NCBI GenBank assembly: GCA_018698735.1
Contig: JABIPD010000064.1
Coordinates: forward strand, 1 to 7,028
Reading direction: 5' to 3'
DNA from: Candidatus Jacksonbacteria bacterium
Lineage (GTDB): Bacteria > Patescibacteriota > Patescibacteriia > UBA9629 > GWA2-43-13
Length of the DNA stretch: 7,028 nt
Shown: one piece after another, positions 6,137 to 7,028 of the stretch
Layout of the letters: each line of letters begins with the position of its first letter
How positions within the stretch are numbered: the stretch's first letter is position 1
Translations under genes and position numbers: made by a program
Notes under the pieces: model-generated
Database searches by the model: none
Seen by the model: only the letters and a program-made list of their open reading frames with translations
Told to the model about the DNA's origin: nothing

Positions 6137-7028
6137 ATGAAAAGATACACACCAACAATGTGGTTGTTTTTAAGAAAGATTTTTTTGTTATTTTTAATTT
6201 TTTCTGCGCTGTCTGTTTTTGTTGTTTTTGTTTCTATCGCATGGGAGGCTTTCTCTGTCGATACTAGTCCTCGCTGGGGGGCTACTATCAGCTCTAAATA
6301 TGCAGAAGAGCTTGGAGTAGATTGGAAGCAGGTTTTTAATGAATCGATAGACGATTTAGGTATTCGTTTGTATAGAGTTCCTGTGTATTGGGATCGTGTA
6401 GAAAAAACTCAAGGTGAATTTGATTGGACAGAATATGATTGGATTGTTAAACAATCAGAACAAAAAAATATTGAACTTGTTTTTGCTTTAGGGTACAGAG
6501 TCCCTCGGTGGCCAGAATGCCATTCTCCAGATTGGGTAGATACGCTGTCTGAGGAAGAAAAACAAATGGCGATATTAAATCTCCTTAAGTCTTCGGTGGA
6601 TCATTTTAAATCATCGCCCGCTATTATTCGTTGGCAGGTAGAAAACGAACCGTTCCTCGCTGTTTTTGGAGAATGCCCGCCATTGGATGAAATTTTTTAC
6701 CGCCAGGAAATAGAATTTGTAAAATCTCTTGACTCAAGGCCTATTCAAGTAACTGAAAGCGGAGAGCTTTCAGCGTGGTTGAATGGTGCGGCAGTAGCAG
6801 ATATTTTAGGCGTAAGCATGTACCGAACAGTATATAATCCATTTATTGGCTATACTCAATATCCGCTTTCGGGGAAATTTTATCGCAGAAAGGCTCAGTA
6901 TATAAGAAATTTGGTGGACGATGTTATAATCTCGGAATTACAAGCGGAACCATGGGGTCCAGATGTGTATCAAGAAAATGGAGATGAAAGAATTTTAACG
7001 CCAGCGGTTTTTGGAGAGGCAATAGAGG
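6137..7028 (+). CDS. Membrane-anchored glycoside hydrolase-like TIM-barrel protein (3'-partial)
   Basis: Open to the window edge (297 codons, no stop), so the C-terminus is missing. Residues about 12-36 are one hydrophobic helix after a basic start (MKRYTPTMWLFLRK), a signal-anchor; the catalytic part would face outside. The rest reads as a clan GH-A (alpha/beta)8 barrel. LGIRLYRVPVYWDRVEKTQGEFDW (74-97) is the typical beta2 'W..vep..G.fdw' region, and ELVFALGYRVPRWPE (113-127) follows. WQVENEP (166-172) provides the acid/base candidate E171 after N170. VTESGE (205-210), VSMYRTVY (226-233) and VIISELQAEPWGP (263-275) follow, with nucleophile candidate E267 (or E271). The exact GH family is not assigned; GH5, GH39 and GH42 relatives are all possible. 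ATG 6137 starts 9 nt after the transporter stop and directly before the anchor. It has no evident ribosome binding site, so translational coupling is likely. Confidence 0.75.
   Translation, partial: MKRYTPTMWLFLRKIFLLFLIFSALSVFVVFVSIAWEAFSVDTSPRWGATISSKYAEELGVDWKQVFNESIDDLGIRLYRVPVYWDRVEKTQGEFDWTEYDWIVKQSEQKNIELVFALGYRVPRWPECHSPDWVDTLSEEEKQMAILNLLKSSVDHFKSSPAIIRWQVENEPFLAVFGECPPLDEIFYRQEIEFVKSLDSRPIQVTESGELSAWLNGAAVADILGVSMYRTVYNPFIGYTQYPLSGKFYRRKAQYIRNLVDDVIISELQAEPWGPDVYQENGDERILTPAVFGEAIE

Overview
This window looks like a piece of an ultra-small Candidate Phyla Radiation (Patescibacteria, Parcubacteria-like) genome, probably from a metagenome. The inference rests on several observations. 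The main genes are AT-rich with short intergenic gaps. FolC has the diverged form with a short N-terminus, and a GC-rich dispersed-repeat-like block is read in frame through the middle of it. Most starts lack a clear Shine-Dalgarno sequence. The envelope genes (membrane-anchored CapA fusion, membrane-anchored glycoside hydrolase, EamA transporter) are of types often seen in such genomes. No rRNA or marker gene is present, so the phylum is inferred, not shown. The code appears standard: no real frame contains an internal TGA.

Layout, all on the + strand. (1) Positions 2-1423: folC, cut at its 5' end by the window edge, with a GC-rich, repeat-bearing in-frame insert at about 662-892. (2) Positions 1435-1903: a small GC-rich gene of unknown function. 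It has the only perfect Shine-Dalgarno sequence in the window, overlapping the folC stop, and appears split by a frameshift. A strong intrinsic terminator follows at 1910-1951 and closes this transcription unit. (3) Positions 1986-3791: a membrane-anchored two-domain protein, with a Memo-like domain (active-site positions largely lost) fused to an intact CapA-type metallophosphatase domain. (4) A good sigma70-type promoter at 3794-3822, then a tight three-gene group: a GT-B glycosyltransferase related to the MurG/MGDG-synthase superfamily (3855-5213), a ten-helix EamA/DMT transporter (5228-6127), and a membrane-anchored clan GH-A-like glycoside hydrolase running off the right edge (6137 onward).

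The second half reads as a cell-envelope or glycan neighbourhood: a cytoplasmic glycosyltransferase, a small-metabolite or lipid/sugar transporter, an outward-facing glycosidase and a CapA-type surface enzyme. The promoter before the glycosyltransferase and the gaps of 14 and 9 nt after it suggest that the last three genes are co-transcribed. Linking them to one pathway is inference. No mobile element, CRISPR array, tRNA or rRNA was recognised. The points most worth a second look are the repeat block inside folC, the frameshifted GC-rich gene and the Memo-CapA fusion with a degenerate Memo site.
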